A DNA stretch of 64,000 nucleotides, taken from assembly GCF_035593985.1 (NCBI RefSeq), contig NZ_CP141587.1, positions 1,672,001 through 1,736,000 of the forward strand, in the 5' to 3' direction. Each line of letters begins with the position of its first letter. Positions within the stretch are counted from its first letter, which is position 1. Below, in pieces: positions 1-9,113 of this stretch. The translations under genes were made by a program, and so were the position numbers. The DNA is from Sphingomonas sp. LY29 (GTDB lineage: Bacteria; Pseudomonadota; Alphaproteobacteria; Sphingomonadales; Sphingomonadaceae). The notes under the pieces were generated by a model. That model had not been told where the DNA came from, made no database searches, and saw only the letters and a list, made by a program, of their open reading frames with translations.

Positions 1-647
1 GCGGCTTGCTGCTGACCAGCGCGGCGGCCTCGCAAGTCCTGCCGCTTGGCCGGATGACGCCGCAATCGTCGGCAATGCCGCCGGTCCGCCCGCTCTTGCC
101 GGCCACCGTCGCGTCCGCGCCGCTGGCGCCGGTCGGTGTTGATCCCGCGCTGTTTCAGCGCGCCAAGGCCGCGCTTGCGCGCCACGCTTATTCCATCCGC
201 GACCGCGATTTCATCGGCATCGTCGATTTCGCGCAGCATTCGCATCTGCCGCGGTTCCACGTCGTCCACCTTCCCAGCGGGACGGTCGAAAGCCACGCCG
301 TCGCGCACGGCAAGGGATCGGACCTTGGCCACACCGGCTTCCTCGCCAGCTTCTCGAACCAGCCGGGGTCGGAAGCGACCTCGAACGGCACCTACATCAC
401 CAGCGAAACCTATGAAGGCAAATACGGCCATTCGATGCGGGTGAAGGGCCTCGACTGGTCCAACAACAATGCCGAGAATCGCGCGATCGTCATCCATAAC
501 GCCTGGTATGCCGAACCCGACGTAATCGCGCAGCATGGCAAGCTCGGCCGCAGCCAGGGCTGCTTCGCCTTTTCGCGCAAGAGCCAGTGGGACGTCATGC
601 ATCGCCTCGGCGGCGGCCGCATGATCTACGCGGACAAGCTTGCCTGA
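1..647 (+). CDS. Murein L,D-transpeptidase catalytic domain protein (5' partial)
   Basis: Probably a periplasmic enzyme of the YkuD_2 type acting on peptidoglycan peptides. The second half shows the family hallmarks: a GTYITSE stretch, GHSMRVKGLDWSNNNA, IVIHNAWYA and the cysteine motif GRSQGCFAF near the C-terminus, where the Cys would be the acyl-transfer nucleophile. The reading frame is open to the left edge. The first usable start inside the window is a TTG at base 6, in a Pro/Ala-rich leader that looks like the tail of a signal or linker segment, so the true start is probably upstream. It converges with a second L,D-transpeptidase at 731-1999. Family assignment is firm; substrate is unknown. 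Confidence 0.85.
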   Translation, partial: GLLLTSAAASQVLPLGRMTPQSSAMPPVRPLLPATVASAPLAPVGVDPALFQRAKAALARHAYSIRDRDFIGIVDFAQHSHLPRFHVVHLPSGTVESHAVAHGKGSDLGHTGFLASFSNQPGSEATSNGTYITSETYEGKYGHSMRVKGLDWSNNNAENRAIVIHNAWYAEPDVIAQHGKLGRSQGCFAFSRKSQWDVMHRLGGGRMIYADKLA

Positions 648-671
648 CCGGCACGCTCTCCTCCACCACAT

Positions 672-710
672 AAAAAGGGCGGCGCCGATCATCTCGGCGC
701 CGCCCTTTCC
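672..710. terminator. Bidirectional intrinsic terminator between two convergent L,D-transpeptidase genes
   Basis: A perfect 15-bp inverted repeat (674-688 with 694-708, 5-nt loop) of the type AAAGGGCGGCGCCGA / TCGGCGCCGCCCTTT. It is flanked by A-rich sequence on the left and ends in a T run on the right, so it can work for both genes. Confidence 0.85.
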
Positions 711-730
711 GTATCCGCTGACGTCGCGCC

Positions 731-1999
731 CTAGTTCGACGCGACTTTCTTCGCCGGGGCGGCGCCGGGCGCCTTGCCGTCGTTGTCGAGCAGTGCGGCG
801 ATGACCTTGGCATCGCGCTTGTAGAGGTCCTGATACTCGGTGATCGTCCCGTCGGTCAGCGCGGCGGCGCTGAAATAGACGATGTGAACCGGCACCGGCT
901 TGACGAAATTCGCCTGCTTCGACTTCTTCGAAGCGAGCGTGTCGGCGATGCGATCGGTCGTCCATTCGCCGCCATCGTCGCCGAGCAGTTCGGTCGCCAG
1001 GTCGAGCACGTCTTCGGTCCGGACGCAGCCATGGCTCAGCGCTCGTACCTGACTGTTGAAGCGGCTACGCGCGTTCGTGTCGTGCAGATAGATGTTGTAC
1101 GGATTGTACATCACGAACTTGAGCTGGCCGAGCGCGTTGCTCGGTCCCGGCGGCTGGCTCCAGCGGACGAATTTGCCGTTCTTGTCCTTGATCGCGACGA
1201 AGCCCGACTTGCCCGCCACTTCGGGCCAGATGCTCTTCGGCACTTCCCACGACGGGTTGAGGATCACGCCGGTCGCCATCACGCTAAGCTGCGGGGTCGG
1301 CGTCTTGATCGCGCCGGCGATCGCCTTGCGCTTCCAGCGGGTCGCGCCATTCTCGACCAGGGTCGCGTGAAACGACGGCACGTTGACGATGATATACTTC
1401 TGCCCAAGGTCGCGCGGCAGCCAGCGCCAGCGGTCCATGTTGAGGCGGATCCGGTTGACCTTCGCGGTCTGATCCTTCGGCGTCACCTGAAGCGCGGTGC
1501 GAAGCGCGCCGTATTGCGGGTGGCTGGGCAGCAGGCCGTTGAGTGCCTCGGCAATGCGGTTGTCGTACAGCGCACGGTCGAGCAGCATCCGCTGGCGCGT
1601 CGCGTCGATATCCTTGTCGACGATATGCCAACCGATGCGCGCATCGCCGCGAACGTGTCCGAGCGCGATGTCGGACGACAATTTGTTGAACGACGATGTC
1701 GCCGCCGCGGACAGCGCAACCGGATCGCCACCGCGAAGCGCTGCCTCGAGCGCACCCGGATTATAGTCTGCCGGCGTCAGTCCTTCGCGGCCAACCCCGC
1801 CGATGTAGGCGATCAGCGCCTGCACCTGCGCCGGCTGCCACACGGGCGGCGGCGGCGGCGGGGGCGGCACGTCGGCCGGGGCCGCGGTCGTCGGCGCGGG
1901 CAGGGGGGCGATCGGGTCGGTCGGCGCAACCTGGGCAATCGCGGAAATCGACAGCGACGCCGTTCCCGCAAACAGGACAAGCTTGTTCCAACGCATCAT
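731..1999 (-). CDS. L,D-transpeptidase (YcbB/ErfK-like, YkuD domain)
   Basis: Periplasmic L,D-transpeptidase, about 422 aa. The N-terminus is a signal peptide (MMRWNKLVLFAGTASLSIS) followed by a Pro/Ala-rich linker. A YcbB-like scaffold follows, with the motif RLNMDRWRWLP at mid-protein. The YkuD catalytic domain ends with the active-site motif ALSHGCVRTED, which holds the His, Cys and Arg needed for 3-3 crosslinking or lipoprotein attachment. Start choice: the longest frame begins at a GTG at 2005, but ATG codons at 1999 and 1996 sit behind an AGGGGA Shine-Dalgarno; 1999 is used. It is distinct from the YkuD_2 protein next door, so two unrelated L,D-transpeptidase types face each other. Confidence 0.9.
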   Translation of the reverse strand: MMRWNKLVLFAGTASLSISAIAQVAPTDPIAPLPAPTTAAPADVPPPPPPPPVWQPAQVQALIAYIGGVGREGLTPADYNPGALEAALRGGDPVALSAAATSSFNKLSSDIALGHVRGDARIGWHIVDKDIDATRQRMLLDRALYDNRIAEALNGLLPSHPQYGALRTALQVTPKDQTAKVNRIRLNMDRWRWLPRDLGQKYIIVNVPSFHATLVENGATRWKRKAIAGAIKTPTPQLSVMATGVILNPSWEVPKSIWPEVAGKSGFVAIKDKNGKFVRWSQPPGPSNALGQLKFVMYNPYNIYLHDTNARSRFNSQVRALSHGCVRTEDVLDLATELLGDDGGEWTTDRIADTLASKKSKQANFVKPVPVHIVYFSAAALTDGTITEYQDLYKRDAKVIAALLDNDGKAPGAAPAKKVASN

Positions 2000-2218
2000 G
2001 ATCACTCGTTCCCCTATGAATTTCGCTCTCGCGCGGTCCGGCTGTTCTAGCCCGTGCGCCCCTGCTTGCTACCCTCACCCAACAATACATGTGATGAACG
2101 GTGGCGACCAGAGGGCGAAGTGCCCTCCCGACAAGTTTTCGGCCGCGCCAACCACTTCTTAAGCAGTTGGCATCCATGGTGAACTTCTTGGGCGCGTGGT
2201 GCGCCAAGGGGATCCATC

Positions 2219-2524
2219 GTGACGACGCGTTTCCAGCTTCAGGGCACCATGATCCCCCGCGCGGTCCGCCGCATGGTCGATCATCGCAGCGAGCCGCGGG
2301 TCGACGCCGACCAGGGCAAGTGCTCGCTTCGGATGAGGGGGCGTGACCATGATGTCACGCAGGTCAACTGGTCGTCCTCGGGGGCGATGATCCGATTTGA
2401 CGATGACGCGCATATCGGCGAACCGCTAACGCTCCAGTTGCTTGACCGCGAAGCGGTTCATGGTCAGGTGCGCTGGTGGCGGGATGGCCGGATGGGTATC
2501 GGGTTCGGGCAACCGCTGGAGTGA
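2219..2524 (+). CDS. PilZ domain protein (first of a tandem pair)
   Basis: Small cytoplasmic protein of 101 aa consisting of little more than one PilZ domain, the usual c-di-GMP receptor fold. The two binding motifs are visible: RxxxR as HRSEPR near residue 25 and [DN]xSxxG as NWSSSG near residue 50. The start is a GTG at 2219 with AAGGGGA eight bases upstream. The next PilZ gene starts ten bases after its stop, so the two are probably co-transcribed. The output partner cannot be told from the sequence; a GGDEF protein lies 11 kb away but nothing links them. Confidence 0.85.
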   Translation: MTTRFQLQGTMIPRAVRRMVDHRSEPRVDADQGKCSLRMRGRDHDVTQVNWSSSGAMIRFDDDAHIGEPLTLQLLDREAVHGQVRWWRDGRMGIGFGQPLE

Positions 2525-2534
2525 CGTCGTGGAG

Positions 2535-2849
2535 ATGAGTTTCGTCATGATCAAGGCGCGGATTGCCGATGCCGAGGACCCTGCCGACCGCCGACGCGAC
2601 CCGCGTCTTCCGGTCGACCTCGACGCTCGCGTCCGCGAATTGGGCAGCGAGGGCAATGAGGCGCGCGTCCTCAACATCAGCACCACCGGCTTCATGGCCG
2701 AGACCGACGGCGAGTTCGAAGTCGGAAGCCGGATCTGGCTGATCCTGCCTGGCCGCGAGCGCGCGAATGCGCTCGTCCGCTGGATCGCGGGCAAACGGAT
2801 TGGCGCCGAATTCGCGGAACCAATTCAGCTCGACGCACTCGACGCCTGA
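2535..2849 (+). CDS. PilZ domain protein (second of a tandem pair)
   Basis: About 104 aa, again a single PilZ domain. It carries RRRDPR for the RxxxR motif and NISTTG for the second c-di-GMP contact, followed by the typical beta-barrel ending with VRWIAGKRIGAEF. The frame is open further upstream (to 2442), but that part overlaps the preceding gene. ATG 2535 (alternative 2547) gives a normal single-domain length and sits ten bases after the upstream stop. Sequence similarity to its neighbour is limited to the motifs, so the pair is either an old duplication or a functional pairing rather than a recent copy. Confidence 0.82.
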   Translation: MSFVMIKARIADAEDPADRRRDPRLPVDLDARVRELGSEGNEARVLNISTTGFMAETDGEFEVGSRIWLILPGRERANALVRWIAGKRIGAEFAEPIQLDALDA

Positions 2850-2977
2850 GCGATTTGGGCCGGCGTGGCCCGATTGCCACATCGACGAATGCGGGGCGTC
2901 CCGCGCAGGGGCAGGTCGTTCCGGCCATGCAACTCAAACTTCTTTCGGTCGTTCAAATCCGCCGAAAGGAACTTCAC

Positions 2978-3238
2978 ATGGCTTCTGTCCCTACGCTCGG
3001 AGATTTGCGCATGACGCATGATCCCAAAGGCCGCGGATATCACGCCGTCTATCGGGAACATCAGGTCAACCATTGCCCCGGTTGCGGCCGCACGCACTGG
3101 CTGATCGGTCGCATGTCGGCCGAATGCGCCTTCTGCACCACGGCGCTTCCGCTGGCCGAGGCGAGCATGCGTTCGCACAATGCGCCTGCGGTCATCCAGC
3201 ACCGCAACCGCGACATTCACTCGGCCTGGGCCGCCTGA
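2978..3238 (+). CDS. Small conserved-looking protein with two CxxC knuckles
   Basis: An 86-aa cytoplasmic protein of unknown function. It has two CxxC pairs, HCPGCGRTHW near residue 33 and ECAFC near residue 50, spaced as expected for a zinc ribbon. ATG 2978 follows CGAAAGGAACTTCAC, a good Shine-Dalgarno region. The frame extends upstream to 2855 without a comparable ribosome site. It ends one base before the convergent cyclophilin stop. I do not recognise a named family. A structural zinc-binding role is likely; a redox role for the cysteines is possible. Confidence 0.65.
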   Translation: MASVPTLGDLRMTHDPKGRGYHAVYREHQVNHCPGCGRTHWLIGRMSAECAFCTTALPLAEASMRSHNAPAVIQHRNRDIHSAWAA

Positions 3239-3239
3239 T

Positions 3240-4157
3240 CTAACGGGCTGCGACCGCCCTTACCGGCGGATTGACATTGCAGACATCGACGCCGCCGGCG
3301 GGACGAATGAAAAAGTCGTCCCGCCGGTTTTTTCGTGCGTTGAGGTAGGCCGCGAACGAGGCGCCCGACAGATATTCGAAGCGCGGCCGCTCGGCGGCGG
3401 GGATGTCGGCAGCAAGGCGTGCGCGGACGATCGGCACGTCCGACGAGCGCTCCTTGTAGAAGCCGAGCGCCTCGGTCCCGCGCGGAAGCGTGGTCATCGC
3501 CTCGAACCCGGACACGATCCGCCCGACCAGCGCGATGTTGCGGTCTAAGTGGCGCGGCGCATGGCCGATCACCGCGTATAGCTCGCCGCCGGTGCCCGTA
3601 TCGGGCGCCATGTCGCGGCCGACCCCGACCATGCCGTAGCAATGGGCAAGGTTCGCGGTGCCGCGCTTGGCATCATAAGCCATCGGCCACCCGTCGACGA
3701 AGCCCGCGGCCGGCGCATAGGCATCGGGCGATCCGGTCGGCGTGATCCGGAGCCCGCGATAGGCGCGGTGATATTCGGCCGGCGGCTTGGCGACGACCCC
3801 GGCGGGCAGCGATCGCTCGCTTTCGTTATTGCCCCACTGGACGACATAATTGTCCTGCACGCGATAGATTTTCGCGCCGTCCCACCAGCCGCCTTTCGCC
3901 AGCGCGCGAAGATTGGCGACGTGCACCGGGGCAAAGGTCGGCGCCAATTGCATCACTACGCGCCGGTCGCCGGCAAGGTCGAATACTAGCAGGTCCGTCG
4001 CGGGAATCTCGCGCCAATCGCCGGCCGGCGCCGCCTCGACCACGCCGCCGGGCGTGACGAACGTGGACTTGGGCGCGGCGGGCGGCGCGGAGGGCGCGGC
4101 CTGGCCCATCAGCGTCGCCGCGATCGGCAGGATGGCAAGCGTTGCAAGTCGGCGCAT
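3240..4157 (-). CDS. Peptidyl-prolyl cis-trans isomerase, cyclophilin type (long form)
   Basis: Periplasmic cyclophilin-type proline isomerase, about 305 aa. A signal peptide (MRRLATLAILPIAATLMGQA) precedes a linker, and the cyclophilin core follows with TFAPVHVANLRALAKGGWWDG, YVVQWGN and a late FEAMTTLPRG segment. About 70 residues after the core have no clear assignment. Start taken at ATG 4157, the first residue of the signal peptide, not at the upstream ATG at 4214 which would put polar residues before it. It differs from the short cyclophilin at 32380-32994 and is therefore a second, longer paralogue type. Confidence 0.85.
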   Translation of the reverse strand: MRRLATLAILPIAATLMGQAAPSAPPAAPKSTFVTPGGVVEAAPAGDWREIPATDLLVFDLAGDRRVVMQLAPTFAPVHVANLRALAKGGWWDGAKIYRVQDNYVVQWGNNESERSLPAGVVAKPPAEYHRAYRGLRITPTGSPDAYAPAAGFVDGWPMAYDAKRGTANLAHCYGMVGVGRDMAPDTGTGGELYAVIGHAPRHLDRNIALVGRIVSGFEAMTTLPRGTEALGFYKERSSDVPIVRARLAADIPAAERPRFEYLSGASFAAYLNARKNRRDDFFIRPAGGVDVCNVNPPVRAVAAR

Positions 4158-4244
4158 GGGCAGGGCCTTCGTTACTGGAGGACGGGTCGCGGCCGAACAT
4201 TGCCGCCTCCCCATTCATGCGCAACCCCGCTAAAGCTTCGGCCC

Positions 4245-5411
4245 ATGTATCTAGCCACCATCATGCTGCTCGGAGCGGGCGAATTGGGACGCGAGGTGGC
4301 AATCGCCGCCAAGCGGCTCGGCTGCCGCGTCATCGCTTGCGACCGCTACGCCAACGCCCCCGCGATGCAGGTCGCCGACGCGTTCGAGGTCTTCCCCATG
4401 CTCGACGGCGCCGCGATCCGCGCCGCAGTCGAAAAGCATCGCCCCGACCACATCGTGCCAGAGATCGAGGCGATCGACACCGCAATGCTCGGTGAGCTCG
4501 AGCAGGAAGGCTGGCACATCGTCCCGTCGGCGCGCGCGGTCCAGTTGACGATGAACCGCGACGGCATCCGCGAATTCGCCGCGCGCGAACTGGGCCTGAC
4601 GACCTCGCGCTACATTTTCGCCGAAACCCGCGAGGAGGCGATGGCCGCCGACGTCGGCCTGCCCGCCGTGGTCAAGCCGGTGATGTCGTCGAGCGGGAAG
4701 GGGCAGAGCGTCGCCCGCACCGTCGAGGAGCTTGGCACCGCCTTCGACTATGCCGTCGCCAACATGCGCGGCGACCGTGCGCGGGTGATCGTCGAGGAGT
4801 TCATCGCCTTCGACCAGGAAATCACGTTGCTGACCGTCTCGACCAGGGACGGCATCCTGTTCTGCCCGCCGATCGGCCACGTGCAGGAAGGCGGCGACTA
4901 CCGCACCAGCTGGCAGCCTGCCGCGATCGACCCGGAAGTGATGGCGTCGGCTCAGGAGCAGGCGCGCACCATCGTCGAGGCGCTCGGCGGGCACGGCCTG
5001 TTCGGGGTCGAATTCTTCGTCGCCGGGGGTCGCGCCATCTTCTCCGAACTCAGCCCGCGCCCGCACGACACCGGCATGGTCACGCTGATCGGCCAGTCGC
5101 CCGACGAATTCGCGCTTCATGTCCGCGCGATCCTCGGCCTGCCGATCCCTGCGATCGAACTGGCCGGCGCTGCGGCCTCGGCAGTCATCCTCGCGGATCG
5201 CGCCTGCTCGTCCTTTTCCTTTGCCGGGGTGGCCGAAGCCCTGGGCGACGGCGCCGCCGACATGCCCGTCGACGTGCGGCTGTTCGCCAAGCCCGAAACG
5301 CTTCCCGGCCGGCGGATGGGCGTCGCGCTGGCGCGCGATGTGGATCTGGAGAAGGCAGTCGCGCGCGCCACTTCTGCTGCGGCCAAGGTGCGGATCGACT
5401 ATCGCGACTAG
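4245..5411 (+). CDS. purT: Formate-dependent phosphoribosylglycinamide formyltransferase
   Basis: ATP-grasp enzyme converting glycinamide ribonucleotide to formyl-GAR with formate and ATP, third step of purine synthesis. The 388-aa protein matches the family length. It opens with the nucleotide-binding motif MLLGAGELGREVAIAAKRLG, has the central ATP-grasp motif KPVMSSSGKGQS and the metal-binding stretch FSELSPRPHDTGMVT. ATG 4245 places the Rossmann-like strand at the N-terminus as in homologues; the upstream extension to 4200 is unlikely. It stands apart from the purEK pair at 14.5 kb. Confidence 0.95.
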   Translation: MYLATIMLLGAGELGREVAIAAKRLGCRVIACDRYANAPAMQVADAFEVFPMLDGAAIRAAVEKHRPDHIVPEIEAIDTAMLGELEQEGWHIVPSARAVQLTMNRDGIREFAARELGLTTSRYIFAETREEAMAADVGLPAVVKPVMSSSGKGQSVARTVEELGTAFDYAVANMRGDRARVIVEEFIAFDQEITLLTVSTRDGILFCPPIGHVQEGGDYRTSWQPAAIDPEVMASAQEQARTIVEALGGHGLFGVEFFVAGGRAIFSELSPRPHDTGMVTLIGQSPDEFALHVRAILGLPIPAIELAGAAASAVILADRACSSFSFAGVAEALGDGAADMPVDVRLFAKPETLPGRRMGVALARDVDLEKAVARATSAAAKVRIDYRD

Positions 5412-5444
5412 GCAACCAAAGGCGCGTCCGATCATTGATCCGCC

Positions 5445-5585
5445 ATGTCGATTGCCGCCCCTCGTCCCGATGCCAAGACGCTCCGTTCGATGGCGGAAAA
5501 AGCCGACGACCCGGTGATCGCGCAGGCGCTGCGCGATCTCGCCGCCGAATATGAGCGAATGGCCCGCGAACGCGCGGTTGCATAA
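5445..5585 (+). CDS. 46-residue small protein between purT and argC
   Basis: A short open frame, ATG 5445 to TAA 5585, encoding an amphipathic, Ala/Arg/Glu-rich peptide that begins MSIAAPRPDAKT and contains a helix-like MAEKADDPVIAQALRDLAAE. Codon usage matches the neighbours and the frame fills the purT-argC gap. Sphingomonads often have a helical micro-protein of this kind, which is why it is called, but no function is known. Its last codons overlap the candidate ARG box. Confidence 0.5.
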   Translation: MSIAAPRPDAKTLRSMAEKADDPVIAQALRDLAAEYERMARERAVA

Positions 5586-5593
5586 AAATACAG
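5578..5593 (+). promoter_or_regulatory. Candidate ArgR operator (ARG box) upstream of argC
   Basis: The 16 bases TTGCATAAAAATACAG resemble the ARG-box consensus (ATGAATAAAAATTCAT in enterics), including the central AT-rich run and TGCAT/ATACA half sites. It lies about 20 bases before the argC start and just after the preceding small gene. The operon it precedes ends in argR, which makes autoregulation plausible. The match is by eye. Confidence 0.5.
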
Positions 5594-5613
5594 TTTCTTG
5601 CATGGACGGCGAA

Positions 5614-6621
5614 ATGAAGACCGTCTCGATCCTTGGTGCCTCTGGCTATGTCGGCGGCGAACTGCTGCGCCTGATCGCCGCGCACTCCTCGTTGCAGGTC
5701 GGCGCCGCCTTCGCGAATTCGAACGCGGGCCAGCCGGTCGCCAGTCTCCACCCGCACCTGTCGCTCGCCTACGCCAACCGCGCATTCGACGCGTGGGACC
5801 CCAAGCTGCTCGACGGCAGCGATCTCATCTTCGCCGCCCTCCCGCACGGCGAGAGCCAGGCGCTCGCCGACGAGATGATCGGCAGCGGAGCGAAGATCGT
5901 CGATCTCGGCGCCGACTTCCGCCTCGACACCGCCGAAGACTATGAACGCTGGTATGGCGAGCCGCACCAGCGGCCCGACCTGCTCGACAGCTTCGTCTAC
6001 GGTCTGCCCGAGGTCCGCCGCGACGCCATCGCTGCCGCGTCTCGCGTCGCCGCGCCCGGATGCTACCCCACCGCGGCCAGCCTGGCGCTTCGCCCGCTGG
6101 TCGAAGCGGGCGTGATCGAAAAAGAGGGCATCGTCGTCGATGCCGCGTCGGGCGTCAGCGGCGCGGGCCGCTCGGCCAACGCGGGCACGCATTTCTGCAC
6201 CGTCGACGGCAGCTTCCGCGCCTACGGCCTGACCCGCCACCGCCACACCGCCGAGATCGAAATGATGACCGGCGCGCAAGTGCTGTTCACCCCGCACCTG
6301 CTACCCACCAGCCGCGGCATCCTCGCGACCTGCTACGCCAAGGCGACCGCGCCGTGCGATCCGCTTGCGATCCTGCGCGATGCCTGGGCGGGCGAACGCT
6401 TCGTCCATGTCGGCGAGGCCTTGCCCGAAACCAAGTGGGCGACCGGATCGAACGCCGCCTTCCTCAGCGCGCGGTACGACGAGCGCACCGGGACGGTCGT
6501 CGCGCTCGCCGCGATCGACAATCTCGGCAAGGGCGCGGCGGGTCAGATGATCCAGTGCGCCAACCTCATGCTCGGCCTCGACGAAGGCGCGGGCTTGTCC
6601 AACATCGGAGTGTTTCCATGA
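5614..6621 (+). CDS. argC: N-acetyl-gamma-glutamyl-phosphate reductase
   Basis: NADPH-dependent third step of arginine synthesis, reducing N-acetylglutamyl phosphate to the semialdehyde. About 335 aa. The protein opens with the Rossmann motif [17 protein letters not shown]. The active-site cysteine is in [16 protein letters not shown] and the conserved histidines in [11 protein letters not shown]. Start: ATG 5614 is preferred because homologues begin a few residues before the GASGYVG motif; ATG 5602, four codons upstream, is equally open. The stop overlaps the argJ start (ATGA), so translation is coupled. Confidence 0.95.
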   Translation: MKTVSILGASGYVGGELLRLIAAHSSLQVGAAFANSNAGQPVASLHPHLSLAYANRAFDAWDPKLLDGSDLIFAALPHGESQALADEMIGSGAKIVDLGADFRLDTAEDYERWYGEPHQRPDLLDSFVYGLPEVRRDAIAAASRVAAPGCYPTAASLALRPLVEAGVIEKEGIVVDAASGVSGAGRSANAGTHFCTVDGSFRAYGLTRHRHTAEIEMMTGAQVLFTPHLLPTSRGILATCYAKATAPCDPLAILRDAWAGERFVHVGEALPETKWATGSNAAFLSARYDERTGTVVALAAIDNLGKGAAGQMIQCANLMLGLDEGAGLSNIGVFP

Positions 6622-7781
6622 GCGTGACTTTGGCCGAGGGTTTCGTCGCCTCGGGCGTGGCGGCGGGCATCAAGGCGTCGCGCCGCGACGTCAGCCTGCT
6701 GGCGACCGACGACGGCGAGCCCGTCCCCGCCGCGGCGGTGTTCACCCAGAACAGATTCCGCGCGCCCCCGGTCGAGGCCAGTCTCGAACGATTGCAGGGG
6801 TCGGGCGGCATGGCATCGGGTGTGATCGTCAACAGCGGCAACGCCAACGCCGGGACCGGCGCAAAGGGCCGCGCCGATTCCGAAGCGATGTGCGACGCGG
6901 CGGCGGAAGCGGTCGGCTGCGCATCGCAGGACATGCTCGTCTGCTCGACCGGGCTGATCGGGTTCCGCCTGCCGATGCGCAAGATCCTGACCGCGATCCC
7001 GATCCTTGCCGACACGCTCAGCCGCGACGGGCATCGCGACGCCGCCAAGGGCATCCTGACCACCGACACGCGGCCGAAGGAGGCTTCGGTCAAGCGCGAT
7101 GGCTATTCGGTCGGGGGAATGGCCAAGGGCTGCGGCATGCTCGCGCCGAACATGGCGACGATGCTGGCATTCCTGACCACCGATGCGGCGGTGGCGCCCG
7201 ACGAGCTTCGCCCGATCCTGCAGCGCGCAACCGACGCGACCTTCAATGAGCTCATTACCGACGGCGCGACCTCGACCAACGATACCGTCATGCTATTCGC
7301 CAGCGGCCGCAAGGGGCGTCCCATCGACCTCGACCAGTTCGAAGACGACGTTCGGCAGGTGTGCGAAGAACTGATGCTGATGATGGCGCGCGATGCCGAA
7401 GGGATGACCAAGCTGGTCGTCGTCCGCGTCACCGGCGCCGCCAGCAATGCGGAGGCGCGGAAAGTCGCGCGGTCGATCGGCAACAATCAGCTGATCAAGT
7501 GCAGCTGGTACGGCGCCGACGCTTATTGGGGCCGCCTGCTGGCGGAAGCGGGATCGTGCGGGGTCGAGTTTTCGACCGACGCGTCGGCGGTCAGCTACGG
7601 CGGCGTCGAGGTCGCGCGCGGCGGGGTAGAGATCGCGCACGACAGCGCGGCGGTCCGCGACCACATGACCGGCGAGGAGATCGACATCCTGATCGACCTG
7701 GGCATCGGCGACGGCGTGGGCCGCGCCGTGTCGGTCGACCTAGGGCCCGGATATATCAAGGAAAATGCAGCGACGTCATGA
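6618..7781 (+). CDS. argJ: Bifunctional glutamate N-acetyltransferase / amino-acid acetyltransferase
   Basis: Ornithine acetyltransferase of the cyclic arginine pathway: it moves the acetyl group from N-acetylornithine to glutamate and may also use acetyl-CoA. 387 aa. The self-processing site is visible in [17 protein letters not shown], where cleavage before the Thr of ATML frees the nucleophile. The family motif [13 protein letters not shown] follows. Both flanking genes overlap it by four bases (ATGA), so argC-argJ-argB form one tightly coupled unit. With a bifunctional ArgJ a separate argA may be unnecessary. Confidence 0.95.
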   Translation: MSVTLAEGFVASGVAAGIKASRRDVSLLATDDGEPVPAAAVFTQNRFRAPPVEASLERLQGSGGMASGVIVNSGNANAGTGAKGRADSEAMCDAAAEAVGCASQDMLVCSTGLIGFRLPMRKILTAIPILADTLSRDGHRDAAKGILTTDTRPKEASVKRDGYSVGGMAKGCGMLAPNMATMLAFLTTDAAVAPDELRPILQRATDATFNELITDGATSTNDTVMLFASGRKGRPIDLDQFEDDVRQVCEELMLMMARDAEGMTKLVVVRVTGAASNAEARKVARSIGNNQLIKCSWYGADAYWGRLLAEAGSCGVEFSTDASAVSYGGVEVARGGVEIAHDSAAVRDHMTGEEIDILIDLGIGDGVGRAVSVDLGPGYIKENAATS

Positions 7782-8638
7782 TGGCACCCAATGAAACCGC
7801 CGGGATCCTCATCCAGGCGCTGCCCTATATCCGCAGCTTCACCGGCAAGACGATCGTGGTGAAGGTCGGCGGCGTGCCGATGACCGATCCGGCGCTGATG
7901 CGCAGCCTCGCCAAGGACATTCTGCTGCTCCACTCGGTCGGGATCCGCCCGGTGCTGGTCCACGGCGGCGGTCCGCAGATCGACACGATGATGGCGCAGG
8001 CCGGGATTGCGGTGACCCGGATCGACGGGCTGCGCGTCACCGACGCCGCCAGCCTCGACATCGTCCGCATGGTGCTGGTCGGCAAGACCAACCGCGACCT
8101 CGTTGCCGCGATCAACGCGCTGGAGCCGGTCGCGATCGGCGTCGCGGGCGAGGACGGCCGCCTGCTGGAGGTCGAGCCGATCGACCCGAAGCTGGGATTT
8201 GTCGGGCGGGTCAGCAAGGTGCGCGGCGCGCTGCTCCACGACTTCCACGACGACGGGCTGATCCCGGTCGTTTCGACCGTCGGCGCCGACACGACGGGCC
8301 AGCCCTACAACATCAACGCCGACGACGCCGCGCGCGCGATCGCGGTCGCGATGGGCGCGGAGAAATTGATTTACCTCACCAGCACGATCGGCCTGCTCGA
8401 AGACCCGGCCGATCCTTCGACGCTGGTCCAGCGGCTGACCGCGGGTGAGGCGCGGCGGCGGATCGACGACGAATCGGTCACTGGCGGCATGATCCCCAAG
8501 CTTCAGGCCTGCGCCGAGGCGGTCGAGGGCAGCGTGGGAAGCGCGCACATGATCGACGGCCGCGCCGAGCACGCGATCCTGGTCGAGCTGTTCACCGACG
8601 AAGGCATCGGCACGATGGTCGCCGAGACCGCGCCGTGA
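7778..8638 (+). CDS. argB: Acetylglutamate kinase
   Basis: Phosphorylates N-acetylglutamate, second step of arginine synthesis and usually the point of arginine feedback inhibition. 286 aa, with the amino-acid kinase motifs VVKVGG at residues 27-32, [10 protein letters not shown] around residue 65 and [16 protein letters not shown] near residue 180. The N-terminal helix [17 protein letters not shown] is the type found in hexameric, arginine-sensitive enzymes, so feedback control is likely. Start ATG 7778 overlaps the argJ stop. Confidence 0.95.
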   Translation: MMAPNETAGILIQALPYIRSFTGKTIVVKVGGVPMTDPALMRSLAKDILLLHSVGIRPVLVHGGGPQIDTMMAQAGIAVTRIDGLRVTDAASLDIVRMVLVGKTNRDLVAAINALEPVAIGVAGEDGRLLEVEPIDPKLGFVGRVSKVRGALLHDFHDDGLIPVVSTVGADTTGQPYNINADDAARAIAVAMGAEKLIYLTSTIGLLEDPADPSTLVQRLTAGEARRRIDDESVTGGMIPKLQACAEAVEGSVGSAHMIDGRAEHAILVELFTDEGIGTMVAETAP

Positions 8639-9096
8639 CGACCAAGGCGCAGCGCCAGCGAATGATCGCCGACTGGCTTCAGTCGCACCGGGTCGGCAGC
8701 CAGGAGGAAGTCGTCGCGCGCCTGTCGCTCGCGGGGATCGAGGCGACGCAGGCGACCGTCAGCCGCGATTTGCTCGAGCTTGGCGCGGTCAAGCTGAAGC
8801 GCGAAGGCTCGATCCGCTATGTCCTTCCGGGCGACGTCGAACCGGGGTTCGCCGCGGCGAAACTCGACCGGCTGCTGGCCGAATGGGTCGATTCGATCCT
8901 GGTGTCTGGCCACATGCTGGTGCTCAGGACACCCCCCGGATCGGCGAACCTGGTCGCCAACGCGCTCGACGCGGCGGGGCTCGACGAAGTCGCAGGCACG
9001 ATCGCTGGCGACGACACCATCTTCGTCGCGCTGACCGACGGAGTGAACCCCGGCGCGGCGGCGGCGTTGTTACAGCGTCGGCGCACCGGCGCCTGA
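8635..9096 (+). CDS. argR: Arginine repressor
   Basis: DNA-binding regulator of arginine genes, 153 aa. The N-terminal winged helix contains GIEATQATVSRDLLELGAVK, typical of ArgR/AhrC. The C-terminal oligomerisation and arginine-binding domain has TPPGSANLVANALD and GTIAGDDTIFV. The start is a GTG at 8635 overlapping the argB stop (GTGA), so the repressor is made from the same message as the genes it should control. A candidate operator is present at 5578-5593. Confidence 0.93.
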   Translation: MTTKAQRQRMIADWLQSHRVGSQEEVVARLSLAGIEATQATVSRDLLELGAVKLKREGSIRYVLPGDVEPGFAAAKLDRLLAEWVDSILVSGHMLVLRTPPGSANLVANALDAAGLDEVAGTIAGDDTIFVALTDGVNPGAAAALLQRRRTGA

Positions 9097-9113
9097 CGCC
9101 CAAGGAGAGACGC

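Noticed and set aside
4251-5603. 450-codon minus-strand frame over purT
   Set aside because: Antisense shadow of a GC-rich gene; the translation is rich in Arg, Gly and His without motifs, while the plus strand encodes a clear PurT.
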